Shown piece by piece: positions 52,217-60,560 of a stretch of DNA of 64,000 bases. Both the position numbers and the translations under genes were made by a program. A model generated the notes under the pieces. That model ran no database searches. It worked only from the letters and a program-made list of their open reading frames with translations, and was not told the DNA's origin. Source of the DNA: Sinomonas atrocyanea (GTDB taxonomy: Bacteria > Actinomycetota > Actinomycetes > Actinomycetales > Micrococcaceae). Numbering within the stretch: the first letter of the stretch is position 1; each line of letters opens with the position of its first letter. The stretch covers positions 1,426,001 to 1,490,000 of the forward strand of contig NZ_CP014518.1 of assembly GCF_001577305.1 (NCBI RefSeq). The letters are read 5' to 3'.

Positions 52217-53181
52217 GAGAATGCGAGCTCCTTCTTGTTGCCGAACACGCCCTGCGGCCGGAAGATCATCAGCAGCATGAGGGCGACGCCGACGAGGATG
52301 TAGCGCAGCTGGCCTGCCTGGGTGGGGCTGAGGAACGGCAGGACGCCGATCTGGATCAGCCCGAAGAGCACGTTCTGGGTCAGGGAGAGCACGACCCAGA
52401 AGATCATGGCGCCCACAATCGGCCCGAGCACCGTGGCCATGCCGCCGAGGAGGAGGCACGTCCACAGGAAGAACGTGAACTCGGTCCCGTAGTTCGCCGG
52501 CTGCACGACGTCGCGGGGGAGGGTGAAGACGAGGCCCGCGAGCGCGCCGAGGATGCCGCCGATCACGAGGGCCTGCATCTTGTACGAGTAGACGTTCTTG
52601 CCGAGCGAGCGCACGGCCATCTCGTCCTCCCGGATGCCCTTGAGGACGCGGCCCCAGGGGCTGCGCATGAGCAGCCAGACGCCGATGCCGAAGATGACCA
52701 CGAGGCCCCAGCCGAAGACCCGGTAGAAGAAGTCGGGGCTGCTGTACCCGAGGTAGGTGCCCGCGGGGAAGGGGTTCAGCCGCAGGAAGTCCTGCCGGAA
52801 GCCGGCCAGGCCGTTGGCCGAGCCGGTGACGTCCGTGAGGGTGTTGGTGGTGACGATGTAGCGGATGATCTCCGCCGCGGCGATCGTCACGATGGCGAGG
52901 TAGTCCGCCCGCAGCCGCAGGGTCGGGATGCCGAGGATGAGCGCGAACACGACCGAGGCCACGACGGCCACGATGAGCGCGAGCCAGAACGGGAACTGCA
53001 GATGGATGGTGGTCATGGCGAACGCGTAGGCGCCGACCGCGATGAAGCCGGCCTGGCCGAAGTTGAGCAGCCCGGAGTAGCCGAAGTGCACGGCGAGGCC
53101 GAGCGCGGCGAGGGCGTAGGCCGCGGTCGTGGGGCTGACGAGCTCGCCGAAAGCCTCGAGAAGAATCTGTCCGAAATCCAT
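52213..53181 (-). CDS. livM: branched-chain amino acid ABC transporter permease LivM
   Basis: A 322-residue membrane protein with about eight to nine helices. LAVHFGYSGLLNFGQAGFIAVGAYAFAM opens the channel fold and LKGIREDEMAVRSLGKNVYSYKMQALVIGGILGALAG is the EAA-like coupling loop. It ends MIFRPQGVFGNKKELAFS. The ATG at 53181 has GAGGAGG 5 nt upstream and is preferred to GTG 53208. It partners LivH in the membrane. Confidence 0.92.
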   Translation of the reverse strand: MDFGQILLEAFGELVSPTTAAYALAALGLAVHFGYSGLLNFGQAGFIAVGAYAFAMTTIHLQFPFWLALIVAVVASVVFALILGIPTLRLRADYLAIVTIAAAEIIRYIVTTNTLTDVTGSANGLAGFRQDFLRLNPFPAGTYLGYSSPDFFYRVFGWGLVVIFGIGVWLLMRSPWGRVLKGIREDEMAVRSLGKNVYSYKMQALVIGGILGALAGLVFTLPRDVVQPANYGTEFTFFLWTCLLLGGMATVLGPIVGAMIFWVVLSLTQNVLFGLIQIGVLPFLSPTQAGQLRYILVGVALMLLMIFRPQGVFGNKKELAFS

Positions 53182-53191
53182 GGTGGCCTCC

Positions 53192-54526
53192 TCAGCCCAC
53201 TCGCTCACGCCGGCCCAGGATGCCCTGCGGCCGGAACAGGAGGACGAGGATCATGACGACCAGCGCCCCGACGTACTTCAGGTCCGAGGTGAGGCCGAAG
53301 ACCGTGGTGAGTTCGACGAAGATGCCCACCACGATCGACCCCACGAGCGCGCCGAACACGGTCCCGAGGCCTCCGAGGGTCACCCCCGCGAAGATCATGA
53401 GCAGCAGCTGCTGGCCCATGTTGAACGAGACCCCTGGGCGGTAGTACGCCCAGAGGATCCCGCCGAGCGCCGCAAGGAAGCCGCCCGTGACCCACACGAG
53501 CCGGATGACGCGGTCCACGTCGATCCCGCTCGCCGCAGCGAGGGCGGGGTTGTCCGCGACCGCGCGCGTCGCCTTCCCGAGCCGGGTCCGCAGGAGCGCG
53601 AAGGCGATCAGGAGGATCACGACGATGGAGATCAGCAGGGACCAGAGGTTGTTCGGCGAGATCGAGACCACGCCCAGGTCGATGTCCGTGGACTGCGAGC
53701 CCGGAAGCTGCTGGGTCGCGCCCCCGAAGAAGAACAGGATGACGTAGCGGGACGCCAGGGCGAGGCCGATGCTGACGATCATCATGGGGACGAGGCCGGT
53801 TCCGCGCCGGCGCAGGGGCTTCCAGAGGAACGCGTCCTGGGCGTAGCCGAAGGCGATCCCCGAGGCGAGGCCGGCGAGGATGGCGAGCCAGAAGGGCACG
53901 CCCACGGCGCTCGTCGAGAACACGACGACCGCGCCGAGCGTCACCATCTCGCCGTGGGCGAAGTTGGTCAGGCCTGTCGTGCCGAAGATGAGCGAGAGGC
54001 CTACGGCCGAGAGCGCGAGGAGCAGGCCGAAGCTCAGGCCCGCGACGAGGCGGTTGGCGAGGTTCGTGAAGAAGCTCTCCTGGTGCACCTGGATGCCCGC
54101 GCCGAACGCGAAGATGGTGCTCGCGTTGGACGTCTGGCTGAACGTCACCGTCCGCGGATTCTCCTGCCCGTCCGCGAGCTTGACGCCCTGGGGCAGCGTC
54201 GACTCGTCGAGCGTGACCTTGTAGCTGCCCTGGGTCGGCACCGAGATGCTCCACGCGCCGGAGGCCGAGGAGGTGGTGCTGCCGGTGAAGCCGTTCCCCT
54301 CCGCCGTGATCTTGACGCCTTGGAGAGGCTGGCCGGCATTGCGCAGGAAGCCCGAGATGCTGTTCTGGAACTGGGACTGGCTGGGGCCCGGGCTGGGCGA
54401 GGTCGTCGCCTCGGCGGCCGGGGCCACGGTCAGGAGCACTGCGAGGATGGCGCCGATCAGGGCGCCCGCCGCCGCCAGCACGCGCCGAGCGCGTAACCGG
54501 GGGACGGCCGAGGCTGTGCGTCTCAC
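53192..54526 (-). CDS. livH: LivH permease fused to an N-terminal secreted beta-sandwich-like domain
   Basis: A 444-residue protein, about 150 longer than LivH. Residues 1-40 are a signal peptide or signal anchor (LAAAGALIGAILAVLLTVAPAAEA). Residues 56-137 look like a carboxypeptidase-regulatory/CNA-B type domain (ISGFLRNAGQPLQGVKITAE ... GAWSISVPTQGSYKVTLDE). The permease starts near residue 150 (FFTNLANRLVAGLSFGLLLALSAVGLSLIFGTTGLTNFAHGEMV), with AVADNPALAAASGIDVDRVIRLVW as coupling loop, and ends LFRPQGILGRRERVG. GTG has GGAGG 6 nt upstream. First gene of livHMGF. The extra domain could touch the receptor outside the membrane. Confidence 0.9.
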   Translation of the reverse strand: MRRTASAVPRLRARRVLAAAGALIGAILAVLLTVAPAAEATTSPSPGPSQSQFQNSISGFLRNAGQPLQGVKITAEGNGFTGSTTSSASGAWSISVPTQGSYKVTLDESTLPQGVKLADGQENPRTVTFSQTSNASTIFAFGAGIQVHQESFFTNLANRLVAGLSFGLLLALSAVGLSLIFGTTGLTNFAHGEMVTLGAVVVFSTSAVGVPFWLAILAGLASGIAFGYAQDAFLWKPLRRRGTGLVPMMIVSIGLALASRYVILFFFGGATQQLPGSQSTDIDLGVVSISPNNLWSLLISIVVILLIAFALLRTRLGKATRAVADNPALAAASGIDVDRVIRLVWVTGGFLAALGGILWAYYRPGVSFNMGQQLLLMIFAGVTLGGLGTVFGALVGSIVVGIFVELTTVFGLTSDLKYVGALVVMILVLLFRPQGILGRRERVG

Positions 54527-54834
54527 GTAGGGCCTCCGTCTGTACGGGTGCGGCTGGGGGATGCCAGCCGGTGATTGGTGCAGCGGGCACGGATCCTCCC
54601 GCCGAGCGCGCGGCCCTGCATGTGACGAACCTCACCCGCTGGACGTCATGTTACCCGCGGGCACGGCAGCGATCGGCCGCGGAAGGGGGCCCCGGAGGTC
54701 GCGATCCGGTAACAACTATGAAGCTGTGGGCCACCACGCCTTTAGGAGAGCTTGGGATTCAGGCCCGCGTCGGAGATCGCGCTGCGGACTGTCCCCGCGT
54801 GCGGGGCTCTGAGGAGAAAGGTGCGGGGCCCTGA
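54527..54834. other. 308-bp intergenic region before livH
   Basis: It should hold the livH promoter. On the minus strand GTTAC-CGGATC-GCGAC (54713-54698) partly resembles the GlnR-like site before the receptor gene. CCCCGC-AC-GCGGGG-type pairing near 54792-54806 could end the GroES-like transcript. The small open frames across it have no ribosome site or recognisable content; nothing else is supported. Confidence 0.35.
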
Positions 54835-55179
54835 TCAGAGATAGAGGCCGAGATCCCGCGCAGGCTCGCCGCTCTCGGCCACGGCATGGAGGTCACGCTC
54901 GCGCAGCAGCACGTAGTCCTTGGCGCCGACCTCGACCTCGGCGCGGTCCTCGGGATCGAAGAGCACGTGGTCCCCGACGGCAACCTGGCGGACGCTGGGC
55001 CCGGCGGCGACGACCTCGGCCCAGGCAAGCCGCTTGCCGAGCATGGCGGTCGCCGGGATGACGATGCCCGACGCCGAGCGCCGCTCGCTCGCCTCCTTGT
55101 CCAGCTCCACCAGGATGCGGTCGTGGAGCATGCGCAGGGGGAGACGGGGCTGCGGGGCTGAGGTCACGTCATTCGGCAC
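54835..55179 (-). CDS. divergent GroES-like co-chaperonin
   Basis: A 114-residue protein with the GroES beta-barrel pattern: MLHDRILVELDKEASERRSASGIVIPATAMLGKRLAWAEVVAAGP, then VAVGDHVLFDPEDRAEVEVGAKDYVLLRERDLHAV. The mobile-loop region SASGIVIP keeps the GroEL-contact style IVL/IVI. A 17-residue N-terminal extension and a 17-residue tail are unlike canonical GroES. No groEL is adjacent, so this is a stand-alone paralogue. GTG at 55179 is leaderless, 6 nt after TACACT (55191-55186). Divergent from the Bax-inhibitor-type gene. Confidence 0.8.
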   Translation of the reverse strand: MPNDVTSAPQPRLPLRMLHDRILVELDKEASERRSASGIVIPATAMLGKRLAWAEVVAAGPSVRQVAVGDHVLFDPEDRAEVEVGAKDYVLLRERDLHAVAESGEPARDLGLYL

Positions 55180-55297
55180 CGCAACAGTGTAGCCGCGGGA
55201 ACTTCTGCGGCCTCCCGGGCGTGCTCTCCAGTAGTGACTCCGCAGCACCCGCGGGGCCGCCACGACGCCGCACCAGCAGTATGGACAAGGAGCCGAC

Positions 55298-56200
55298 ATG
55301 GCATTTGGGGGCAACCCGGTCTTCCGGGGGAAGAACTACAGGGGCGCCATTGCCACCGCCGCGCCCGCACAGGCCGCGCCCCAGGGCCACAGCCCGTACG
55401 CCCAGGGCCCGTATGGCCAGAACCCCTACGGGCAGGCGCGGTACCCGCAGCAGCCCCTGACGCCCGAGCAGCTCGACAAGCTCTACCGCGCCCCGTCCGC
55501 GGGGCCGGCCGAGACCGGGCGCATGACGTACGACGACGTGATCGTCCGCACGCTCGCATGCCTCGGTTTCGTCGTGGTCGGGGCCGCGGTCACCCTGGCC
55601 GTCCCGGGGAGCGCCGCGCTGGGCCTCATGGTCCTCGGCGCGATCGGGGGCTTCGTCCTCGCACTCGTCAACTCGTTCAAGCGGGAACCGGCCGCCGGGC
55701 TGATCCTGGCGTACGCAGGCCTCGAGGGCCTCTTCCTCGGCGGGATCACCCGCATCATCGACGCCGTGGCGCCCGGGGTGGGGCTGCAGGCGGTCATCGG
55801 CACGATCGTCGTCGCTGCCGTGACCCTGGCCCTGTACAAGAGCGGCAAGGTGCGGGCCACTCCGCGCCTGGCGAAGTTCCTCCTGATCGCCCTCGTGAGC
55901 TACCTCGCGTTCAGCCTCGTGAACCTCGTCATCATGCTCGTCGACCCGGGCCTCGGTGCGTGGGGCCTGCGCAGCAGCGTGCACATCTTCGGCATCCCGC
56001 TCGGCGTGTTCGTGGGACTGTTCGCTGTCGTGCTCGCGGCGATCTCGCTCATCTTCGACTTCAACAGCATCGAGCAGGGCGTCCGTGCCGGGGCTCCCCG
56101 CCGGTTCGCCTGGACCGCGGCGTTCGGGCTGACCGTGACCCTCGTGTGGCTCTACACCGAGCTGCTCAGGCTCCTGGCGATCCTCAACAGCAACGACTGA
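55298..56200 (+). CDS. Bax inhibitor-1/YccA family membrane protein
   Basis: A 300-residue protein. A 70-residue cytoplasmic N terminus rich in Ala, Pro, Gly, Gln and Tyr (QGPYGQNPYGQARYPQQP) precedes seven membrane helices. Helix segments include VVVGAAVTLAVPGSAALGLMVLGAIGGFVLALV and FLGGITRIIDAVAPGV, and the end FDFNSIEQGVRAGAPRRFAWTAAFGLTVTLVWLYTELLRLLAIL carries the acidic residue typical of the pH-sensitive channel family. AAGGAG lies 6 nt before the ATG. Function in bacteria is poorly defined, possibly a calcium leak channel. Confidence 0.88.
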   Translation: MAFGGNPVFRGKNYRGAIATAAPAQAAPQGHSPYAQGPYGQNPYGQARYPQQPLTPEQLDKLYRAPSAGPAETGRMTYDDVIVRTLACLGFVVVGAAVTLAVPGSAALGLMVLGAIGGFVLALVNSFKREPAAGLILAYAGLEGLFLGGITRIIDAVAPGVGLQAVIGTIVVAAVTLALYKSGKVRATPRLAKFLLIALVSYLAFSLVNLVIMLVDPGLGAWGLRSSVHIFGIPLGVFVGLFAVVLAAISLIFDFNSIEQGVRAGAPRRFAWTAAFGLTVTLVWLYTELLRLLAILNSND

Positions 56201-56230
56201 GGCGCCCAGAGCTGAGGCGCTGGGAGCACC

Positions 56231-56265
56231 AGGAGCCCCCGGGACCGACGGTCCCGGGGGCTCCT
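56231..56265. terminator. bidirectional terminator before galK
   Basis: A perfect 16-bp stem AGGAGCCCCCGGGACC with its complement around a GAC loop, between the convergent Bax-inhibitor-type gene and galK. No U tract. Confidence 0.82.
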
Positions 56266-56296
56266 GCGCTGCTGGGGGCGTGCTGCCCGCATCGGG

Positions 56297-57466
56297 TCAG
56301 AGGACCCGCCGCGCCCCCTCGGCCGGGACCACCGTGAAGAGGTCAGGGGCGGTGAACCCCGCGCGCCGGAACGCGGCGGAGACCGCGTCCCGGACTGCCC
56401 CCTCGGCAGCGCGCGGGATCAGCGCGATCGCCGAGCCGCCGAAGCCGCCGCCGGTCATGCGGGCCCCCAGGGCCCCGGCCGAGCGCGCGGCCTCCACGGC
56501 CAAGTCGAGCTCAGGGCAGGAGATCTCGAAGTCGTCGCGCATCGAGGCGTGGCTCGCGTCCAGCAGGGGGCCGATCGCCGCCGGTCCCTCGGTCCGGAGC
56601 ACCTCCACCGTGGCCAGGACCCGCTCGTCCTCGGTCACCACGTGCCGCACGCGTCGGAAGGTCACGGGGTCGAGGAGCCCGCGTGCCTCGGCCAGGTCCT
56701 CGGAGGAGACGTCCCGCAGCGCCTCGACGCCCAGGACCTCTGCCCCGAGCTCGCACGAGGCCCGGCGCTCGGCGTAGCCGCCGCCGGCGTGGGAGTGCGC
56801 CACCTTCGTGTCGACCACGAGGACCGCCAGGCCGGCTGCGTCGGCGTCGAACGGGATGAGCTCGACCCCCTGGTCGCGGCAGTCGAGGAACACCGCGTGC
56901 CCCGCCGTCCCGCGCAGCGAGGCCGACTGGTCGAGGATTCCCGTGGGCGCGCCGACGAACGCGTTCTCCGCCCGCTGGGTCACGAGCACGAGGTCCTGCG
57001 GCGTCAGGTCGGCCCCGGCGAGCTCGGACAGCGCCGTGGCCACCGCGCACTCGATGGCGTGCGAGGAGGACAGGCCCGAGCCCGCCGGGACGGTCGAGTC
57101 GAGCGCGAGGTCGAACCCGGGCAGGCGCACGCCGTGCTCGGCGAGGGCCCACGCGACGCCGGCCGGGTACACGCTCCATCCGGGGGCCCCGTCCCGGGAG
57201 AGCGCGTCCAGGTCGAGCTCGACGACGCCGCCGCCGTGGGTGGACAGGAGCCTGACGAGCCGGTCCGGTCGCGCCTGCACCGCCACATGGGCGGCGAGGT
57301 CGATCGCGAAGGGCAGGGCGAACCCCTCGTTGTAGTCGGTGTGCTCCCCGATGAGGTTGACCCTGCCCGGTGCCCGCCACACGCCGTCGGGCTCGCCGCC
57401 GAAGGCCTCCGAGAACGCGCGGTGGGCGGGTGCGGCGGCCTGCTGCGGGGAGAGGGGGCTGCTCAT
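56297..57466 (-). CDS. galK: galactokinase
   Basis: A 389-residue GHMP kinase phosphorylating galactose to galactose-1-phosphate. Galactose-binding signature GRVNLIGEHTDYNEG lies at residues 34-48, the ATP loop is VPAGSGLSSSHAIECAVATAL, and motif 3 is ARMTGGGFGGSAIAL. It starts 4 bp inside the end of galT, so it is the last gene of repressor-galT-galK. Confidence 0.96.
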   Translation of the reverse strand: MSSPLSPQQAAAPAHRAFSEAFGGEPDGVWRAPGRVNLIGEHTDYNEGFALPFAIDLAAHVAVQARPDRLVRLLSTHGGGVVELDLDALSRDGAPGWSVYPAGVAWALAEHGVRLPGFDLALDSTVPAGSGLSSSHAIECAVATALSELAGADLTPQDLVLVTQRAENAFVGAPTGILDQSASLRGTAGHAVFLDCRDQGVELIPFDADAAGLAVLVVDTKVAHSHAGGGYAERRASCELGAEVLGVEALRDVSSEDLAEARGLLDPVTFRRVRHVVTEDERVLATVEVLRTEGPAAIGPLLDASHASMRDDFEISCPELDLAVEAARSAGALGARMTGGGFGGSAIALIPRAAEGAVRDAVSAAFRRAGFTAPDLFTVVPAEGARRVL

Positions 57467-58611
57467 GCGGGGGCCTTTCCGGTGGCTGCGCGGACGGCGG
57501 GCGCCCCGGAGAGGGCGTCCCGCAGCCGGGCAGCGACCTGCTCAGGGGTGGTGTCGTTGATGAAGGCCCCCATGGCGGCCTCGGACCCGGCCAGGAACTT
57601 CAGCTTGTCCGCCGCGCGGCGCGGGGAGGTGAGCTGGAGGTGGAACCGCGACGCCGGCCGGAGTGCGGCCTCCAGCGGTGCCTGGTGCCAGGCGGCGATG
57701 TAGGGGGTCGGTGTGGGGTAGAGCGCGTCGAGGCCCCGCAGGAGCGTGAGGTAGGCGTCGGCGAGCTCGTCCTTCTCCTCGCCGGCGAGCGCGGAGAAGT
57801 CGGCGACATGACGGTGCGGGACGAGGTGGACCTCGAGCGGCCAGCGCGCGGCGAAGGGCACGTACGCCGTGAAGTGGGCGCCTTCGAGGACCACCCGCTC
57901 GCCCGCCGCGCGCTCGCGGTCCAGGAGGGTGCCGAGCAGGGTGGCGCGGCCGCCCGCCTCGTCGTAGAACCGGCGGGCGGCGGCGCCGAGCTGGGCGGCC
58001 CGCGGGGTGACGTAGGGGTAGGCGTAGATCTGGCCGTGGGGGTGGTGCAGGGTCACGCCGATTTCCGCCCCCCGGTTCTCGAACGGGAAGACCTGGCGGA
58101 CGCCGGGCAGCGCGCTCAGGGCCGCGGTCCGGTGGGCCCATGCCTCGACCACGGTGCGGGCCCTCTCGTAGGGCAGCTGGGCGAAGGACCCGGTGTGGCT
58201 CGCCGTGAAGGACACGACCTCGCAGCGGCCGACGGCGGGCACCGTGTGCCCCCACGGCAGCGTCGGGGAGACCACCGCGGTGTCCGGTCCGAGCGAGGGG
58301 AAGCGGTTCTCGAACACCACCACGTCGTAGTCCGGCTCCGGGATCTCGGAAGCGTTGGACGCGGTGGTGGGGCACAGCGGGCATGCCTCGGCGGGCGGCA
58401 GGTGGGTCCGGGACTGCCGGTGGGCCGCGACGGCCACCCAGTCGCCGGAGAGCTCGTCGTAGCGCAGCTCCCCGGGGGCGGCACGGTGCGTGAGGCCGCG
58501 CCGGTCGGCCACCGGCGTGCGCGGCGGGGTGCCCGGGTCGTCGAAATACAGCAGCTCGCGGCCGTCGGACAGGCGTGTCGGCGTGATCCTCGGGGCATGG
58601 GGTGCAGTCAC
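57463..58611 (-). CDS. galT: galactose-1-phosphate uridylyltransferase
   Basis: A 382-residue HIT-superfamily enzyme exchanging UMP between UDP-glucose and galactose-1-phosphate. The active site VTLHHPHGQIYAYPY has nucleophile His192; Cys77 and Cys80 (ACPLC) are the zinc-site cysteines. PFAARWPLEVHLVPHRHVADFSAL is the second-domain HIT motif. GTG overlaps the repressor stop by 4 bp, and its own stop overlaps galK, giving a tightly coupled operon. No galE is present here; UDP-galactose epimerase must be elsewhere. Confidence 0.95.
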   Translation of the reverse strand: MTAPHAPRITPTRLSDGRELLYFDDPGTPPRTPVADRRGLTHRAAPGELRYDELSGDWVAVAAHRQSRTHLPPAEACPLCPTTASNASEIPEPDYDVVVFENRFPSLGPDTAVVSPTLPWGHTVPAVGRCEVVSFTASHTGSFAQLPYERARTVVEAWAHRTAALSALPGVRQVFPFENRGAEIGVTLHHPHGQIYAYPYVTPRAAQLGAAARRFYDEAGGRATLLGTLLDRERAAGERVVLEGAHFTAYVPFAARWPLEVHLVPHRHVADFSALAGEEKDELADAYLTLLRGLDALYPTPTPYIAAWHQAPLEAALRPASRFHLQLTSPRRAADKLKFLAGSEAAMGAFINDTTPEQVAARLRDALSGAPAVRAATGKAPA

Positions 58612-59405
58612 TGCGCTCCCTTCGTGGGTCGGGCGTCATCGACGGCCGCGACGATGAGGTCGGGGACGTGCTGGCGGAGTTCGTCGAGGGCCGCGGTGGA
58701 GAGCCCGTCGTCGGTGATGAGGGTGTCGACCGCGCTCAGGGGAAGGATCTGCGCGAGGCCCACGAGGCCGTACTTGCTGTGGTCCGCGAGGACCACGAGC
58801 CGGGCGGCGGCCTCCGCGGCCGCGCGGTTCGCCTCCGCCTCGAGCATGTTCGGGGTGGTCAGGCCGGCACGGGGATGCAGTCCGTGCACACCCATGAAGC
58901 ACACCTCGACGTGGAGCTGGCGGAGGGTCGAGGTGGCCAGGGGCCCGACGAGGGCCTCCGACGGCGTCCGTTCCCCGCCGGTGAGGATGGTCCGCACCCC
59001 GCCGGCGGCGCCGAGTGCCTCGACCACCTTGATCGAATTGGTCGCGACCGTGAGGTCCGGGATGCCCACGAGCAGGCGCGCGAAGGCGAAGGTCGTGGTG
59101 CCCGCGGTGACGAAGATGGTCGCGCCCGGCCGGACGAGCTCGACGGCCTGCTGCGCGATGGCGCTCTTGGCGTCGGGGCGGTGCTCGCTCTTGATCTCGA
59201 ACCCGAGCTCGGTGAAGCCCACCTCCGTGGGCCGGGCGGCACCGCCGTGCACCCGGCGGGCAAGGCCCTGCTGCTCGAGGTGCTCGATGTCCCGCCGGAT
59301 CGTCATCTCGGAGACGCCCAGGGCGGCCGCAAGCTCGGTGACCCGGACGGCCTCCCGCCGCTCGAGCTCGGCGATGATGTGTGCATGGCGTTCCGCAGCC
59401 AGCAT
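58608..59405 (-). CDS. DeoR/GlpR family repressor of the galactose operon
   Basis: A 265-residue regulator. The DeoR-type helix-turn-helix occupies residues 6-60 (RHAHIIAELERREAVRVTELAAALGVSEMTIRRDIEHLEQQGLARRVHGGA). The sugar-phosphate-sensing domain follows, with IFVTAGTTTFAFARLL, VATNSIKVVEAL, LTGGERTPSEALVGP and ADHSKYG. It is the first gene of its operon, followed directly by galT and galK, and most likely represses them, relieved by galactose-1-phosphate or a related sugar phosphate. AT-rich repeats in its promoter are the probable operator. Confidence 0.92.
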   Translation of the reverse strand: MLAAERHAHIIAELERREAVRVTELAAALGVSEMTIRRDIEHLEQQGLARRVHGGAARPTEVGFTELGFEIKSEHRPDAKSAIAQQAVELVRPGATIFVTAGTTTFAFARLLVGIPDLTVATNSIKVVEALGAAGGVRTILTGGERTPSEALVGPLATSTLRQLHVEVCFMGVHGLHPRAGLTTPNMLEAEANRAAAEAAARLVVLADHSKYGLVGLAQILPLSAVDTLITDDGLSTAALDELRQHVPDLIVAAVDDARPTKGAQ

Positions 59406-59441
59406 AGGTCCCCCCGCCTCGGCTCCCGTGACGGGAGACGA

Positions 59442-59481
59442 CTAACAGAAACAACAGCTTTCTAACAAAAGATAACATTCT
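59442..59481. promoter_or_regulatory. probable DeoR-type operator cluster in the gal divergent promoter
   Basis: A 40-bp AT-rich block, out of character with the GC-rich surroundings, consists of near-10-bp modules CTAACAGAAA, CAACAGCTTT, CTAACAAAAG and ATAACATTCT. Their AACA cores lie 9-11 bp apart, on one face of the helix. Tandem T/A-rich repeats of this kind bind DeoR-family repressors. It lies 36 bp before the repressor start and 70 bp before galM, so both directions could be controlled. Confidence 0.6.
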
Positions 59482-59550
59482 GACGCCCGGCTGGGAAGAC
59501 CCTGCGGGCGACCCGGGCGGAGCGTCCCCGGCGCCGCTAGCGTGGTCCCC

Positions 59551-60519
59551 ATGACACCTTCACCGACCGCCCGCCGTGCCGCCACGGGCCGGCAGCATGA
59601 ACTCCGGCGCGGGGGCGCCGTCGTCGTCGTCACCGAGCTCGCCGCCGGCCTGCGGTCGTACGCCCGCAACGGTGTGGCCCTCACCGAGACCTACGGCGAC
59701 GGGCAGATCCCCCCGGGCGCCACCGGCATCACGCTCGCGCCGTGGGCGAACCGGATCGAGGACGGGCGGTGGACCCTCGACGGCAAGGTCCAGCAGCTGG
59801 ACATCACCGAGCCCAAGTTCGGGCACGCGAGCCACGGGCTCCTGCGCAACACCGGCTACAGCGTCCTCGAGCAGACGGAGTCCGCCGTCGCCCTCGAGGC
59901 CGTCGTGTTCCCGCAGCACGGGTACCCGTTCCTCCTCCGCCACCGGGTCGACTACGCGCTCGGGAGCGACGGCGGCCTCAGCGTCACCCAGACCCTCGCC
60001 AACGACTCGGCCGCGTCCGCGCCCTACGTGCTCGGCGCCCACCCCTACCTCCGGATCGGCGACGTCCCCACCGAGGAGCTCACGCTCACCGTCTCGGGCC
60101 GCACGCGGCTCATCGCGGACCAGCGCCTCATTCCCCGCTCGTCCGAGCCCGTCTCCGGCGGCACCGACCTCCGCGGGGGCCAACCGGTCTCCTCCCTCGC
60201 GCTCGACTCCGGCTACACCGACCTCGCCTTCGAGGACGCGGCGGACGACACCCCGGGAGGCCCCCGGGAGGCCCACGCACCCCGGGTGGCCCGCGCAACG
60301 CTCGCTGCGGCCGACGGGCGCAGGGTATGGATGTGGCAGGAACAGACCTGCCCCTACACCCATGTCTTCGTCACCGACACCTTCCCGGGACGGCCCGCGG
60401 CGGTGGCGCTCGAGCCGATGAGCGGGGCCGCGAACGCCTTCAACAGCGGCGCCGGGCTGGGCTGGCTGGAGCCCGGCGCGTCCGCCTCCATCCGCTGGGG
60501 GATCGGCTCCGAGCTCTAG
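59551..60519 (+). CDS. galM: aldose 1-epimerase (mutarotase) family protein
   Basis: A 322-residue beta-sandwich enzyme interconverting sugar anomers, here probably galactose. TLAPWANRIEDGRWTLDG, FGHASHGLLRN with the catalytic-type His, VLGAHPYLRIGD with a second His, and ALEPMSGAANAFNSGAGLGWLEPG near the C terminus follow the family order. ATG at 59551 is leaderless, 7 nt after TAGCGT (59538-59543). It is divergent from repressor-galT-galK, sharing the AT-rich operator region. Confidence 0.88.
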   Translation: MTPSPTARRAATGRQHELRRGGAVVVVTELAAGLRSYARNGVALTETYGDGQIPPGATGITLAPWANRIEDGRWTLDGKVQQLDITEPKFGHASHGLLRNTGYSVLEQTESAVALEAVVFPQHGYPFLLRHRVDYALGSDGGLSVTQTLANDSAASAPYVLGAHPYLRIGDVPTEELTLTVSGRTRLIADQRLIPRSSEPVSGGTDLRGGQPVSSLALDSGYTDLAFEDAADDTPGGPREAHAPRVARATLAAADGRRVWMWQEQTCPYTHVFVTDTFPGRPAAVALEPMSGAANAFNSGAGLGWLEPGASASIRWGIGSEL

Positions 60520-60560
60520 GGGCGCGCGGGGCGCCGGGAGGGCTCTGGCAGGATGGGGCC

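Noticed and set aside
48749..54526. Urea transporter (urtABCDE) as the identity of the Liv-like system
   Set aside because: The receptor matches the LivJ/LivK amino-acid type in its opening segment, the receptor gene is convergent to the others, and no urease genes are present.
54561..54834. Small plus-strand open frames upstream of livH
   Set aside because: No ribosome site, no recognisable domain, and composition typical of non-coding GC-rich sequence; livH promoter expected here.
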